From Ferruginibacter sp. (GTDB lineage Bacteria > Bacteroidota > Bacteroidia > Chitinophagales > Chitinophagaceae): a DNA stretch of 64,000 bases. Positions 27,542 through 37,229 of the stretch are shown in pieces (within the stretch, counting starts at the first letter, position 1; every line of letters starts with the position of its first letter). The DNA is taken from contig JAHBTO010000001.1 of the NCBI GenBank assembly GCA_019638525.1, positions 372,001-436,000 of the forward strand, read 5' to 3'. A program made the position numbers and the translations under genes. The notes under the pieces are model-generated. The model made no database searches. It had not been told where the DNA came from and worked only from the letters and a program-made list of their open reading frames with translations.

Positions 27542-28624
27542 TTAGGCAGCATTATAAATTTTAATCAACTCGCCGATATATTTTTCAGGATTATAATTCT
27601 GTTGAATATACCCTGCCGCATTTTCACTTAATTGATTCATCAAAACCTCATCATTAACCAGCAATTTAATTGCATTTGCTATTTCAATTGCAGGATTATC
27701 GTTAACTATTATCCCATTTTTACCGTTTACAATCACATCTTTAATTGAGCCTACCGGAGTTACAATAGGAATTAAGCCAAATGACATGCTTTCGAGCAAT
27801 GACATTGGCAAGCCTTCAAATAACGAAGGCAAGAGAAATATATTACATAATTTATACAAATTTACTTTATCATTGCCCGAAACAATTCCCCTGAATTCAA
27901 ACCTGTTTCCCAGCATTTTTGTAAATTTTTCTATGTATAATTTTTCATCAGGCCCTGTGCCAGCCATATAAAATTTAAATGATAATTGCTGCTGTTGCAG
28001 GTTATTCAGTGCATCTGCAATATAATCAAGCCCTTTTTCAACGGTTATCCTGCCAATAAATAAAATATTTACTATAGTTTTTACATCATTATTACGAGCA
28101 ATTTTTTTTGTATCCGTTAAATCTACACAGTTAGGCAATATTTTTACATTTTTTGCGTTGTATTTTTTCTCAATCAAGTTGGCTTCCATACTGCTTAAAA
28201 CTATCACCTGCGTTTTTCCTGAAAATATTTTTTTTAACAAACCACTCATCCAGGCAGGTACATGGTTTTTTGTAAGATAATCGCCGCCATGTAAATGAAT
28301 AATCATTTTTTTTTGTGCCAGTTTTGCAAATAAAATTAATGGCACATCACGTATAACGGAAGCCTTGCTTAATGCAAGATTAAAATGAACGAGGCTAATT
28401 TTTTTAAATGTAATAACGTATATCCAGTTTACTGTTTTACCCAATAACCTAAAAAACCATAACAGGTTTCTTTTTTCGTTGTCTTTTCGGCCTAATTCAA
28501 AATGCCGGTAATGCTGTGCGCTATTGTTTTTTATAATAAAATTAGTGACTGATGATATACCGCTTACATTTTCTTCGGTTTTTAAGCTGGGGCTTGTTAT
28601 CAATATAATGCCGGTATTCTTCAT
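27542..28624 (-). CDS. GT4 family glycosyltransferase
   Basis: The protein is 360 residues with a GT-B fold. The N-terminal part includes HLHGGDYL, an HGGD segment common in GT4 enzymes. The donor-binding half has LFIGRITVEKGLDYI and PSLFEGLPMSLLESMSFG, which carries the E-x7-E motif. It likely adds one sugar of the repeat unit on the cytosolic face. It is 3 bp downstream of another GT4 gene on the same strand, so the two are co-transcribed. Donor and linkage cannot be told. Confidence 0.88.
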   Translation of the reverse strand: MKNTGIILITSPSLKTEENVSGISSVTNFIIKNNSAQHYRHFELGRKDNEKRNLLWFFRLLGKTVNWIYVITFKKISLVHFNLALSKASVIRDVPLILFAKLAQKKMIIHLHGGDYLTKNHVPAWMSGLLKKIFSGKTQVIVLSSMEANLIEKKYNAKNVKILPNCVDLTDTKKIARNNDVKTIVNILFIGRITVEKGLDYIADALNNLQQQQLSFKFYMAGTGPDEKLYIEKFTKMLGNRFEFRGIVSGNDKVNLYKLCNIFLLPSLFEGLPMSLLESMSFGLIPIVTPVGSIKDVIVNGKNGIIVNDNPAIEIANAIKLLVNDEVLMNQLSENAAGYIQQNYNPEKYIGELIKIYNAA

Positions 28625-28627
28625 CTG

Positions 28628-29809
28628 TTACAATACCGAATTAAAAATTGATAATAAGTTGTTGCTTATTTTTTCGGAGTCGAAATTTTGTTCGGCAGTT
28701 TTTCTTGCTTCGTATCCTAATTCTTTCCTCATGCCGGGGTTGTTGATGAGCTTATTTAAAGCAGTAGCAATTTCTTCTACCGATTCGGGCGCAATCAACA
28801 ATGCGTTTTTTTCATTATGCAGGTATGCAGGCACATCGCCTACACTTGTTGCAATAACAGCCTTGCCCGATGCTAAAAATTCGCCCAGTTTAAACGGGAA
28901 CCCTGCATTTGCAAATTTTGAATTTACTCTAGTCATACAAAAAATATCGCAGGCATTTAATGTGTTATAATATTCCCGGGTACTTAAATAACCTTTGTAT
29001 ATTATCCTGTTTTTGTTTTTAGCCTTTTCTATTTGTTGGGTAATTTTTTCAAAATCCTGTGTATGTGCCAGCCCCGAAAAAATAAGCTCTATACCGGGAT
29101 GGCTGTTTGCCACTTCATCAAAAGCGCTTATGAGATACTCAAGCCCGTCTTTTTGTCCAAACGATCCGCCATAAAAAATTTTCAGGTTTTTATTGTTTTC
29201 ATCAATCTTGTTATCAACTTTAAAATATTGCAGGTTTACAGTGATGGGTATAAGATATGCCGGCACTTTATTGTTAAAACTTTTTTGTATCAACTCATAT
29301 AAATGATTTGAAATGCCAATCATGGCATTGGCAAAATATTTTGAAAACCTGAAGATGAACAGCGAAGTTTTTAACCTGAACTTATTAACAAAACCTGTAT
29401 GAGCCTGGTAGTTGTTATCTTCAATGATATCGAAGATTACTTTATAGCCAATCATCTTTGCGTACAAAATAAAAAAGATGTTTTTAATATCGGGGTAATT
29501 ATAGTTATATAGGATATTTTTACTTTGCTTTAACCTGCTTGCCCTGATAAAGGAAAGGCCTTTATATAAAAATGGAAATACAGAAAAAATATTTCTTAAC
29601 CTGAATCCTATAACCTTATAGCGGATATCATTTTTAACTCCTTCATTACCTATTGGCTCCTTATTATCTTTTTGATAAATGAGGTTGCTGGCAGTAATTA
29701 GTTTTTTTTGAACAAGTGGTTCTACCAGGTTTCGCACACGCATAGAACTTGCCATGCCATCAAAACACGAAACACCCATAATAAGTATGTTGCAAGCCCG
29801 TTCACTCAT
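28628..29809 (-). CDS. GT4-like glycosyltransferase
   Basis: The protein is 393 residues with a GT-B layout. IFYGGSFGQKDGLEYLISAF is the glycine-rich start of the C-terminal domain. FPFKLGEFLASGKAVIAT holds the donor-binding Glu region; the second half of the usual E-x7-E is retained. YKVIFDIIEDNNYQ in the N-terminal half is the acceptor-domain segment. It overlaps the upstream acetyltransferase gene by 4 bp, which signals translational coupling in the exopolysaccharide run. Confidence 0.85.
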   Translation of the reverse strand: MSERACNILIMGVSCFDGMASSMRVRNLVEPLVQKKLITASNLIYQKDNKEPIGNEGVKNDIRYKVIGFRLRNIFSVFPFLYKGLSFIRASRLKQSKNILYNYNYPDIKNIFFILYAKMIGYKVIFDIIEDNNYQAHTGFVNKFRLKTSLFIFRFSKYFANAMIGISNHLYELIQKSFNNKVPAYLIPITVNLQYFKVDNKIDENNKNLKIFYGGSFGQKDGLEYLISAFDEVANSHPGIELIFSGLAHTQDFEKITQQIEKAKNKNRIIYKGYLSTREYYNTLNACDIFCMTRVNSKFANAGFPFKLGEFLASGKAVIATSVGDVPAYLHNEKNALLIAPESVEEIATALNKLINNPGMRKELGYEARKTAEQNFDSEKISNNLLSIFNSVL

Positions 29810-30396
29810 ACAGGCAATTTTGCAATTTCTTTACAGGGGTTGCCTGCAGCAATAACATTTGCAGGAATATTTTTTGTAACCAGGCTATTGGCACCTATTA
29901 CAGTATTCTCTCCAATTTCAACACCTTTTAATACCACGGCATTAAGGCCAAGCCAAACATTGTTACCAATTACTACAGCTTTTGATTGACCCACCCGTGG
30001 GTCATCGGGATGCCAGTCGGAGTCGGTAATAAGTGTATTGGCACCACAACGTACATTGTCACCAATTTTTATTGAAGCAAAAGCGCCAATTACGGTTCCG
30101 CTAAAGCCGCAGTTGTTTCCAATTTCAATTACAGCTTCTTCTGTTAGTGTAGATACCATACATGGCCGGTTGATGCCAATAAGGTTTGCATTAGGTCTTG
30201 ACAGGAATTCGCAATTATTACCAATACTAATTCTTGATTTTGGGAAACGTTTAAAATGACATTTACCATCAAAATTGATATTATTGCCCATCTTAATACC
30301 CCACCATGCGGCAGATACAAGGTTTCTTTTCCCTAAAAGAAAATGCAACCTTCGCATAATAACATCTGTTGTATGTGATAAATTTCTGAATTTCAT
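29806..30396 (-). CDS. left-handed beta-helix (hexapeptide) acetyltransferase
   Basis: The protein is 196 residues. Hexapeptide repeats of the [LIV]-G-x4 type run through the middle and end (INFDGKCHFKRF, IEIGNNCGFSG, VVIGNNVWLGLNAVVLKGVE, IGENTVIGANSLVTKN). DSDWHPDDPR contains the likely catalytic His, and the tail IAAGNPCKEI is the standard family ending. Such enzymes transfer acetyl from acetyl-CoA to a sugar hydroxyl, in the manner of WcaF/WcaB. Its 3' end overlaps the next GT4 gene by 4 bp. It probably O-acetylates the repeat unit made by this locus. Confidence 0.9.
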   Translation of the reverse strand: MKFRNLSHTTDVIMRRLHFLLGKRNLVSAAWWGIKMGNNINFDGKCHFKRFPKSRISIGNNCEFLSRPNANLIGINRPCMVSTLTEEAVIEIGNNCGFSGTVIGAFASIKIGDNVRCGANTLITDSDWHPDDPRVGQSKAVVIGNNVWLGLNAVVLKGVEIGENTVIGANSLVTKNIPANVIAAGNPCKEIAKLPV

Positions 30397-30462
30397 TTTT
30401 CAAAAATTGGCTATAAATATCTGCCATTTTTATTTCTCTTATAATACGTATTTAGTTTTTAT

Positions 30463-31773
30463 CTATTGTATTGCCATAAAAGTTTTACGAAAGTTTTCCC
30501 TCACAATCGTTGCATCTTCACGCTGTAAAGCTATATTTTGTGCTGTTTGTGCTAATGATTTCCTTAATGCCTCGTTTGATATTAACTCATAGATTGCGTT
30601 TACAAGGCTTGTGCTGTTATTGTTTGTAACCACATAAGCCCATTTTTCTTTTAAAGCATATTTTGTAAGCCCTGTTCTATCATCTCCATAAACAAGTATG
30701 GGTGTACCCGAAATCATATATTCACTTACTTTAGTAGGAAAAGAAAATTTTAGAAACCTAACACTTTTTTCATCAAAGTCTTGCGGCAGCAGCAGTAAAT
30801 CGGCTTCTGAAAATTTTTGTGGTAATTGGTTATAGGCAACTGGCTGAACCCATTTTACATGATTGCTAAAGGTTACAAGTTTTTTTAATTCTTCAACATC
30901 GGCAGTTTGTATTTGAAACTGTAGCTTTTTATTTGTTTTACTTACCTGGTTAACGGCATCTGCAATATCTGCAATGGATTGTGCAATACCAAACCCAATA
31001 CGGCCGGCATATAATATTTTAAAGTTATCGGTAGCAGAATAATCTTTTGCAGATTGCGGTTTCCAAAATCCGATATCAATTGGATTATGAAACGGCAACG
31101 ATTTTTTGCCATATCTTTTTTCATATTCCTCTGCCATGGCATCAGAGATGGTTAAAAACAATTCTGTTTTATTTAGTAATTTCCTGAACTCCCTGTCAAT
31201 AACATTTTGCCAATAGGCATATAACAAACCGGGCTTGTTGATGGTTAAAGGCCAGTCGTCCATCATGTGTATGGCAATTGGTTTTTTTGTATGGTCTTTT
31301 ATATCGCTTACAAATCTTATCAGTTCTAACGAAGCAAGTTGAGTATAAATAACATCGGGGTTGTAAGCAATAAGCCAACCTTTAAACTCTTTGGTTATTT
31401 TAAGTTTATAAAACAAATTATATACACCAAAAAAATTTAAAAGTGCCAGCAGTATATTATAAATGAACTTATATTTTCCTGAACCAGATGCTGTGCTTGT
31501 AGCGTTTTGTTGTTGCGTTTCATTTACCTGCAACAAACCACATTTAATTTTTGGTAAAATTAAATTTAAAGGAAACGGGTGCAACTTTCCGTTATAGCCC
31601 AATTGATAATAGGTATTACACACAGATGTATCTATGCCGCTTAACAGGTTGGCATTAGATGCCACGGCAAGCCTGTCTTTAGGCCATCCCGTAAACAGGT
31701 TTGAAATAGTAACCCCACCTCCGCTTTTTTTATTGAAAGATTGCCCTATTATCAATATTTTGGGATACTGCAT
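30463..31773 (-). CDS. GT4-like glycosyltransferase
   Basis: The protein is 436 residues. The N-terminus reads ILIIGQSFNKKSGGGVTISN, the glycine-rich acceptor-side loop of GT-B enzymes. IAIHMMDDWPLT sits where other family members have an HDxW segment. The C-terminal half has ILYAGRIGFGIAQS and FSFPTKVSEYMISGTPILVYG with the conserved Glu. It likely acts on a lipid-linked oligosaccharide in the cytosol. A 66-bp gap to the acetyltransferase gene is among the larger ones in this part of the locus. Confidence 0.84.
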   Translation of the reverse strand: MQYPKILIIGQSFNKKSGGGVTISNLFTGWPKDRLAVASNANLLSGIDTSVCNTYYQLGYNGKLHPFPLNLILPKIKCGLLQVNETQQQNATSTASGSGKYKFIYNILLALLNFFGVYNLFYKLKITKEFKGWLIAYNPDVIYTQLASLELIRFVSDIKDHTKKPIAIHMMDDWPLTINKPGLLYAYWQNVIDREFRKLLNKTELFLTISDAMAEEYEKRYGKKSLPFHNPIDIGFWKPQSAKDYSATDNFKILYAGRIGFGIAQSIADIADAVNQVSKTNKKLQFQIQTADVEELKKLVTFSNHVKWVQPVAYNQLPQKFSEADLLLLPQDFDEKSVRFLKFSFPTKVSEYMISGTPILVYGDDRTGLTKYALKEKWAYVVTNNNSTSLVNAIYELISNEALRKSLAQTAQNIALQREDATIVRENFRKTFMAIQ

Positions 31774-31789
31774 TACGATGTGTTTGTTT

Positions 31790-33085
31790 TTAAATGAATA
31801 CCTCTTTTAAAATCTTGTCTTTCTTTTGAAAATATTCTACTAACACCTCGTCGGGTATCTGTCGTATTTTTTTTGAATAACAAATACCAATGGCTGTCCA
31901 ATAAATTAGGTACCGTACATCAAAGCTGGTTACCACAATTGGGTAAATGTAAATAGTATTCAATAATATCCACATCCCCGAAGCTTTTGATAATATATTC
32001 CTTGATCCAAAAATACCAATAAAAATAGCAGGCAATGATATTAGTAAATACAGCACCAGGCTTACCCCTCCTCCTTTAAGCATTATTTCCAAATAACCTG
32101 TTTCAATCACATTCCTATAACCGGTTACATCATTCACATCAATATTAGGGCAATAGTATTCCCCGGCAATGCCTTTTCCTATAATCCAGTCGGTTTCGCT
32201 CATATCGGCAATCATATATTCTTCTACCCCCGATCTTGTATCTTCATCGCCACGTGCCATTAAATAACCAAATAAGCCGCCCTGCCCCTGTTTGTAAATA
32301 TTACTGATATAAAAAACCGTTATCACCGATAAAAGTACAGATGCATAAATGATAAGGATTTTATTTTTTGTGGTTATGAGGTATATCATAAAATAACACA
32401 ACAATGTTGTAACACACATGAACAATAACCCACGGCGGGCACGGTAAATAGCAAGTAATATGGTGAGTACTATTACACCTAGTGCAAAAATTCTGCGTTT
32501 GGGTGTATGATAAATATATGTAAGTAAAATAAACCCTACCTGGAACGAAAGAAAACCGGCAAAGCTTTCCATCATACCCTGGCTTCGTAAACTGGTGCGA
32601 TCGGAGTTAGTGATATCTTTAAAAAAAATAACATTATATATAACATAAAAAATACCGAGTATAATTAAAACATTGAATAGCTTTTTATAAGTTACTAATG
32701 TACGTGGAAACAAAACGATTGCAGGGGCCAGGTAAATGAAAACTCCAAAACCTGCATCAAAAAGCATCAGTTTAATAAAATTTGAATTAAACTGGAAACC
32801 CCTGAAAATAGTAATGATTTGCCAACTGAAAAACAAGGTGAACATAAACCCCAGGTACTTATTATCAAATTTGAAATTGATAAGGTTTATCAATCCCATA
32901 ATAAAAATAAATAACCCTACTAATTGTATAGCTTGCAACATTACATAACTTAAATACACTATAGTAGTAGTAAGTACATAAGCTAAAATATAAATGATAT
33001 ATCCCAGCCAAAAAAGATTAAGGCTTTTAAGCTTATTACTGCTTATATAGGTAAGTCTTGGATCTAAAATATAGTTATGTTGCAC
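31790..33085 (-). CDS. Wzy-like O-antigen/exopolysaccharide polymerase
   Basis: The protein is 431 residues with about ten to twelve hydrophobic segments. A large periplasmic loop (about 270-330) contains GDEDTRSGVEEYMIADMSE and a following IGKGIAGEYYCPN stretch. Wzy sequences are poorly conserved, so the call rests on topology, the loop with basic and acidic residues, and placement between glycosyltransferases in a locus with Wzx, Wza and Wzc. It would polymerise repeat units on the periplasmic face. Its start overlaps the previous gene by 1 bp. Confidence 0.78.
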   Translation of the reverse strand: MQHNYILDPRLTYISSNKLKSLNLFWLGYIIYILAYVLTTTIVYLSYVMLQAIQLVGLFIFIMGLINLINFKFDNKYLGFMFTLFFSWQIITIFRGFQFNSNFIKLMLFDAGFGVFIYLAPAIVLFPRTLVTYKKLFNVLIILGIFYVIYNVIFFKDITNSDRTSLRSQGMMESFAGFLSFQVGFILLTYIYHTPKRRIFALGVIVLTILLAIYRARRGLLFMCVTTLLCYFMIYLITTKNKILIIYASVLLSVITVFYISNIYKQGQGGLFGYLMARGDEDTRSGVEEYMIADMSETDWIIGKGIAGEYYCPNIDVNDVTGYRNVIETGYLEIMLKGGGVSLVLYLLISLPAIFIGIFGSRNILSKASGMWILLNTIYIYPIVVTSFDVRYLIYWTAIGICYSKKIRQIPDEVLVEYFQKKDKILKEVFI

Positions 33086-34323
33086 TACTTATTTTTTACA
33101 TCATTGATGTGGCTTAACAAATCTAAATGTTTTTGAATTGTAAGTGCCGGTATTAAGTCTTCGGGCAAAAATCCCTTTACATCATTGTTTAAACAAAATC
33201 TAATTCCATTGGCCAAATCGTTTTCGTCTTTTAATTTAGCCAGGTAACCGTTTTGCTTATGCCTTATTAAATCGGGTATACCACCCACATTAAATGCTAC
33301 TACCGGTGTACCGCAGCTTAACGATTCCATCACCACATAACCAAATGCTTCGGCCAGCGAGGGCACAATAATTATATCTGCTGCATTAAAAATTAATGCA
33401 GCCGTATATTCGTCTTTAAGGTAGCCCATAAATACTGTTTTAAATGGTATGGCTTCATCCATCAGTTTTTTGTTACAGCTTCCAAAAATTAAAACAGATA
33501 TTTTTTTATCCTTTGTTTCTTCATGTATAATTTCTAAAGCTTTTTTCAGGTATGGCCAACCTTTGTAGGGACTGCTAATTTCAATAGCGCCAAATGCCAC
33601 AATGGTTTCATCCTGTGGCAGGTTTAGCAATTGCCTTGCAACAGCTTTATTGTTTTTCTTGTAAACGGCGTCATCTAATATATTGGGTATATAAAACACC
33701 GGTTTGTTTTTTGTAAGCAACGATTCTTTTGCACAACCATAAAGCCACTTGCTGGGTGCTATAAAATAAAAATTATTAAATGATGAATACAGCTTTAGTT
33801 TTTTCTTAAACTCCCTGGCCGATAAATCATTTTTTTTAGATGAAGTAAACATAGGACAGGCATTGCAACCGGTAGTTTTATATTTGCTGCACTCAAAGCT
33901 ATGATGACAGCCCCCCGTAATAGCCCACATATCGTGCAGGAAAATGATTACCGGTTTACCTAATTGGGCTATTTTTTTTATGCTGTTAAAATTAAGCATG
34001 CCATTTAAAGCCCAATGTATATAGATGTAATCTGCTTCTTTTATTACCTTAAGTTTACTTACATCGCTACCCAATATCGGGTACGAAAATGACCCTCTCT
34101 GCGGAATTATTTTACGGGTAATGATGGATTGTAATTTATTATCAATCTTAGAAATTACTTTCGACCATTTATTTAAATAAGTGATTCCTGAATTTACCTG
34201 TGTATTATAATTTAATGAAACAATATCCGACTGAACACCTTTTTTAATAAATGCCCGTTGCATTCTTAAGGCAGCCCTACCACCCGATTCCATAGAGAAT
34301 TGTATTTGCGCCACTTTAATCAT
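33085..34323 (-). CDS. GT4 glycosyltransferase with Cys-cluster motif (tandem copy B)
   Basis: The protein is 412 residues. It begins IKVAQIQFSMESGGRAALRM. An HDMWAITGGCHHSFECSKY segment is followed by CNACPMF, a five-Cys/two-His cluster found in WcaC-like GT4 enzymes. The donor half has AFGAIEISSPYKGWPYL and PSLAEAFGYVVMESLSCG with E-x7-E. It is paralogous to the next upstream gene across its whole length and overlaps it by 8 bp, so this is a tandem duplication. It may add a repeated or related sugar; the Cys cluster could bind metal. Confidence 0.87.
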   Translation of the reverse strand: MIKVAQIQFSMESGGRAALRMQRAFIKKGVQSDIVSLNYNTQVNSGITYLNKWSKVISKIDNKLQSIITRKIIPQRGSFSYPILGSDVSKLKVIKEADYIYIHWALNGMLNFNSIKKIAQLGKPVIIFLHDMWAITGGCHHSFECSKYKTTGCNACPMFTSSKKNDLSAREFKKKLKLYSSFNNFYFIAPSKWLYGCAKESLLTKNKPVFYIPNILDDAVYKKNNKAVARQLLNLPQDETIVAFGAIEISSPYKGWPYLKKALEIIHEETKDKKISVLIFGSCNKKLMDEAIPFKTVFMGYLKDEYTAALIFNAADIIIVPSLAEAFGYVVMESLSCGTPVVAFNVGGIPDLIRHKQNGYLAKLKDENDLANGIRFCLNNDVKGFLPEDLIPALTIQKHLDLLSHINDVKNK

Positions 34324-35563
34324 GTTCAGGTGTTGGGATTATTTTTTTAAACTGTTCAAATAACTGCAGGTGTTTGTTTATGGTTTCGTCCATTTCAAAA
34401 AATGGCTTCATCGATCCTTTAATATTATTATCTAAACAAAATTTAATGCCGTTAGCCAGGTCGTTTTCATCTTTATATGTTGCCAGGTAACCATTTTGCT
34501 TATGATCTATCATATCGGGAATGCCACCTACATTAAATCCTACAACCGGTGTGCCGCAGGCCAGGCTTTCTTGTACGGTGGTAGGCTGGTTATCGGCAAG
34601 CGAAGGCACTACAAAAACATCCGATGCATTATACGCCAATGCTGTAGTGTACTCGTCTTCGAGGTAACCCAAAAAACGTATTTTAAAAGGTATTGTTTCG
34701 GCAAGGGTTTTATTATAATCGCTGCCAAACATTAAAATTAAAATATTGCTGCTATCAATTTGTGTTTCCAGTATTTTTAATGCTTTATTCAAATATTGGC
34801 CACCCTTCCTGTAGCTGTCAATTGATATAGCTCCAAAAGCAATTACTGTGATATGTGTAGGAATATTCAATATCTTTTTAGCTTCAGGTTTATCAACCGG
34901 TTTAAATACTGTTCTTTCCATAATATTTGGAATATAAAAAACAGGTTTATCTTTTAATAAACTTGAATTTTTAGCACAGTTGTACAACCATTTGCTGGGC
35001 GATACAAAAAAGATATTGTTATGTTTTTTATACAGTTTTAATTTTCTTTTAAACTCGTTGACGGCAAATTTTTTTTGTCTATCTGAAGTAAAAACCGGGC
35101 AATTACCGCAGGAAGAAAGATATTGATTGCAATCATAACTATAATGGCAGCCTCCGGAGAAACTCCACATGTCGTGCATCACCATTATCACCGGTTTATT
35201 GAGGCTTGCAATTTTTCCTATTTGATGTGCATTTAAAAAACCATTTTGCACCCAATGCAAGTAAATAATATCAGCTTTTTTTATTTCATCATGTTTAGAT
35301 ATGTTTATCCCGAACGGTAATACTGAGAACAAGGCATATTTTGAATTTTTATTTTTGGTAAGCCATACCTGCAGCCTGTTATAAAGATTTGCAAAATACC
35401 GGCTAAACTTATCCAGGTAAACAATACCTTCTACTGGATGTATATCTCTTTGAAGTGAGATGATTGTTGATGGGATACCTTTTTTTAAAAATGCACGCTG
35501 AAGCCTTAATGCCGATCTTCCGCCGGACTCTGTTGAATATTGTATTTGAACTACAGCTTTCAT
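34316..35563 (-). CDS. GT4 glycosyltransferase with Cys-cluster motif (tandem copy A)
   Basis: The protein is 415 residues and parallels copy B: VQIQYSTESGGRSALRLQ, HDMWSFSGGCHYSYDCNQY, then CGNCPVF. The donor half has AFGAISIDSYRKGGQYL and PSLADNQPTTVQESLACG; the first Glu of E-x7-E is Gln-Pro rich here, unlike copy B. That difference may reflect a change in donor. It follows the flippase gene by 20 bp on the same strand and overlaps copy B at its 3' end. Confidence 0.87.
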   Translation of the reverse strand: MKAVVQIQYSTESGGRSALRLQRAFLKKGIPSTIISLQRDIHPVEGIVYLDKFSRYFANLYNRLQVWLTKNKNSKYALFSVLPFGINISKHDEIKKADIIYLHWVQNGFLNAHQIGKIASLNKPVIMVMHDMWSFSGGCHYSYDCNQYLSSCGNCPVFTSDRQKKFAVNEFKRKLKLYKKHNNIFFVSPSKWLYNCAKNSSLLKDKPVFYIPNIMERTVFKPVDKPEAKKILNIPTHITVIAFGAISIDSYRKGGQYLNKALKILETQIDSSNILILMFGSDYNKTLAETIPFKIRFLGYLEDEYTTALAYNASDVFVVPSLADNQPTTVQESLACGTPVVGFNVGGIPDMIDHKQNGYLATYKDENDLANGIKFCLDNNIKGSMKPFFEMDETINKHLQLFEQFKKIIPTPEHD

Positions 35564-35583
35564 GAATGAGAGAAATGATGTTT

Positions 35584-36972
35584 TTACCTATACCAAATCC
35601 TGGCTTCAGATTTTTTATAAAAAATATTATACACCTGAACCGGTGCAATTATATATCCAAATACATTTGACACAATAGAAGACAACAAGATTGACTCTAC
35701 ACCAAAATGAAACTGTTTTATCAGTATTATTGATAAAGACAAAAACAAAACAGGTGTTACCAGCGACGAAAAAAACTGAATACGTAACGCTCCAATTCCA
35801 TTAATAACAGAAACAAATATGCTGGCAAACATGGTTACCGAAAAATAAATATAGCACAACAATGATAAAGAAAACTTTACATACACTACTTCTTTGCCAA
35901 CCCATATATCATATACTACACCCGATACAGCCAGCATAATTGCACCTAGCAGTATAAAAGGCGCCAGGATAATAAGATACTTTTTTATAGCATTTTTTAT
36001 CCAGTCCATATCGCCCGAGTTATAAGCATCTGTTACACCACTCCATAATGGCGAAAGCAGGATAGTGAAAATCATCTGTAAGGTGAAAAAATATTTATAT
36101 GCAATACTGTAAGGTGTTACCTGTTCGGGCTTAAAATAATGAGCAATCAAAAAAAGGATAGACTCGAACTGGATAATAGCTGCAATTTGAAGTACAAAAA
36201 ACCGCATACCAAGCGACATGATGTCTTTTGCATATCTCTTTTTTACATAACTTAATGATGGCTTGTATTCTTTATAAGCAGTATTAAAAAAGAAAAAATT
36301 TGATAAAATTAAAATAAGAGTTGGCGCAATACCTATAGCCAAAGCAAGATATAGTAAAGAACCCCGGGTTGTTTTTGTAAGAATAAAAATTATGAGCAAT
36401 GAAAATAACTGGCCAAGCATATCAATTAATGAAGCTTTAGCAGATTTTTGATCGGCAATGAGGATGGTATTGATGATACGGAAAATAAACTGGAGGCAGA
36501 AATAGGAAAATATCAACATCACTAAAACAGTGAGTTCTTTTTCCATACTGGCCGGCACATTCAGCAATTTATACCAGTTTATAAATTGAGTTACTATAAT
36601 AAGCAGTATCCATAAAACAATAAAGATGATACCAATATAATAATAGGTGGTACTTATATATGTTCTGGCCAGTTCTTTGTTTCCGTTTGCTTTGGCTTCG
36701 GCAAACCTATTTCTTAACCCGTGTGTAAATCCAATGTCAAAAAAAGAAATCCATGCTACCATCGAACTTAATGTAACCCAAATACCATATTGCGATGGGT
36801 TTACATAGTGAATGGTTAATGGTACTAATATTAATCCAATTGCAATGCTGGCTCCCTTTATAAAAAGGGATACCATAATATTTTTTTTTGCTTCGAGGCT
36901 ACGTGGATGCCCTTTTGTAAAAAAATTAAGCAACCATTGCCACAAGCTACCCAATTGATTATTTAAGCTCAT
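35584..36972 (-). CDS. Wzx-like polysaccharide flippase (MOP superfamily)
   Basis: About 462 residues from the ATG at 36970-36972. The frame is open to 37023, but the downstream start is preferred because the added 17 residues are polar and unconserved-looking. There are about twelve to fourteen hydrophobic segments. LVPLTIHYVNPSQYGIWV and FFDIGFTHGLRNRFAEA are typical of the N-terminal half of polysaccharide transporters. It would move the undecaprenyl-linked repeat unit to the periplasm for Wzy. A nested hairpin with a T-run lies between it and Gmd, so its expression may depend on read-through. Confidence 0.88.
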   Translation of the reverse strand: MSLNNQLGSLWQWLLNFFTKGHPRSLEAKKNIMVSLFIKGASIAIGLILVPLTIHYVNPSQYGIWVTLSSMVAWISFFDIGFTHGLRNRFAEAKANGNKELARTYISTTYYYIGIIFIVLWILLIIVTQFINWYKLLNVPASMEKELTVLVMLIFSYFCLQFIFRIINTILIADQKSAKASLIDMLGQLFSLLIIFILTKTTRGSLLYLALAIGIAPTLILILSNFFFFNTAYKEYKPSLSYVKKRYAKDIMSLGMRFFVLQIAAIIQFESILFLIAHYFKPEQVTPYSIAYKYFFTLQMIFTILLSPLWSGVTDAYNSGDMDWIKNAIKKYLIILAPFILLGAIMLAVSGVVYDIWVGKEVVYVKFSLSLLCYIYFSVTMFASIFVSVINGIGALRIQFFSSLVTPVLFLSLSIILIKQFHFGVESILLSSIVSNVFGYIIAPVQVYNIFYKKSEARIWYR

Positions 36973-37148
36973 CTTTTGTTGCTGGTTTATACAGGAGTAG
37001 CTACCTGTACCAGGGGTAAACAAAGTATTAAACCGGGATAAAAATTTTAAACCAATATTTCCCGGCAGGTATTTTCTTTTAAAAAAACTGCTGTTGTAAA
37101 AATAAAATCACTAAAGCAGATTATTCGTTACAATTTATGAAGTTCATT

Positions 37149-37210
37149 AAAAAAAGCAACCTATGCTGCGGTTGTGAATAATTTTAAATTATTTACTTAG
37201 AGCATAGGTT
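37149..37210 (-). terminator. terminator-like nested hairpin between gmd and wzx
   Basis: On the minus strand AACCTATGCT (37201-37210) pairs perfectly with AGCATAGGTT (37158-37167). An inner AATAATTT-type palindrome lies in the loop, and a run of seven T follows at 37149-37155. It begins 20 bp past the gmd stop, within a 257-bp gap that separates the upstream block (wza, wzc, upxY-like, fcl, gmd) from the wzx-to-GT block. It could be a conditional terminator; see the separate finding on the NusG-like gene. Confidence 0.75.
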
Positions 37211-37229
37211 ATTCTTTCAAAATGGTATG

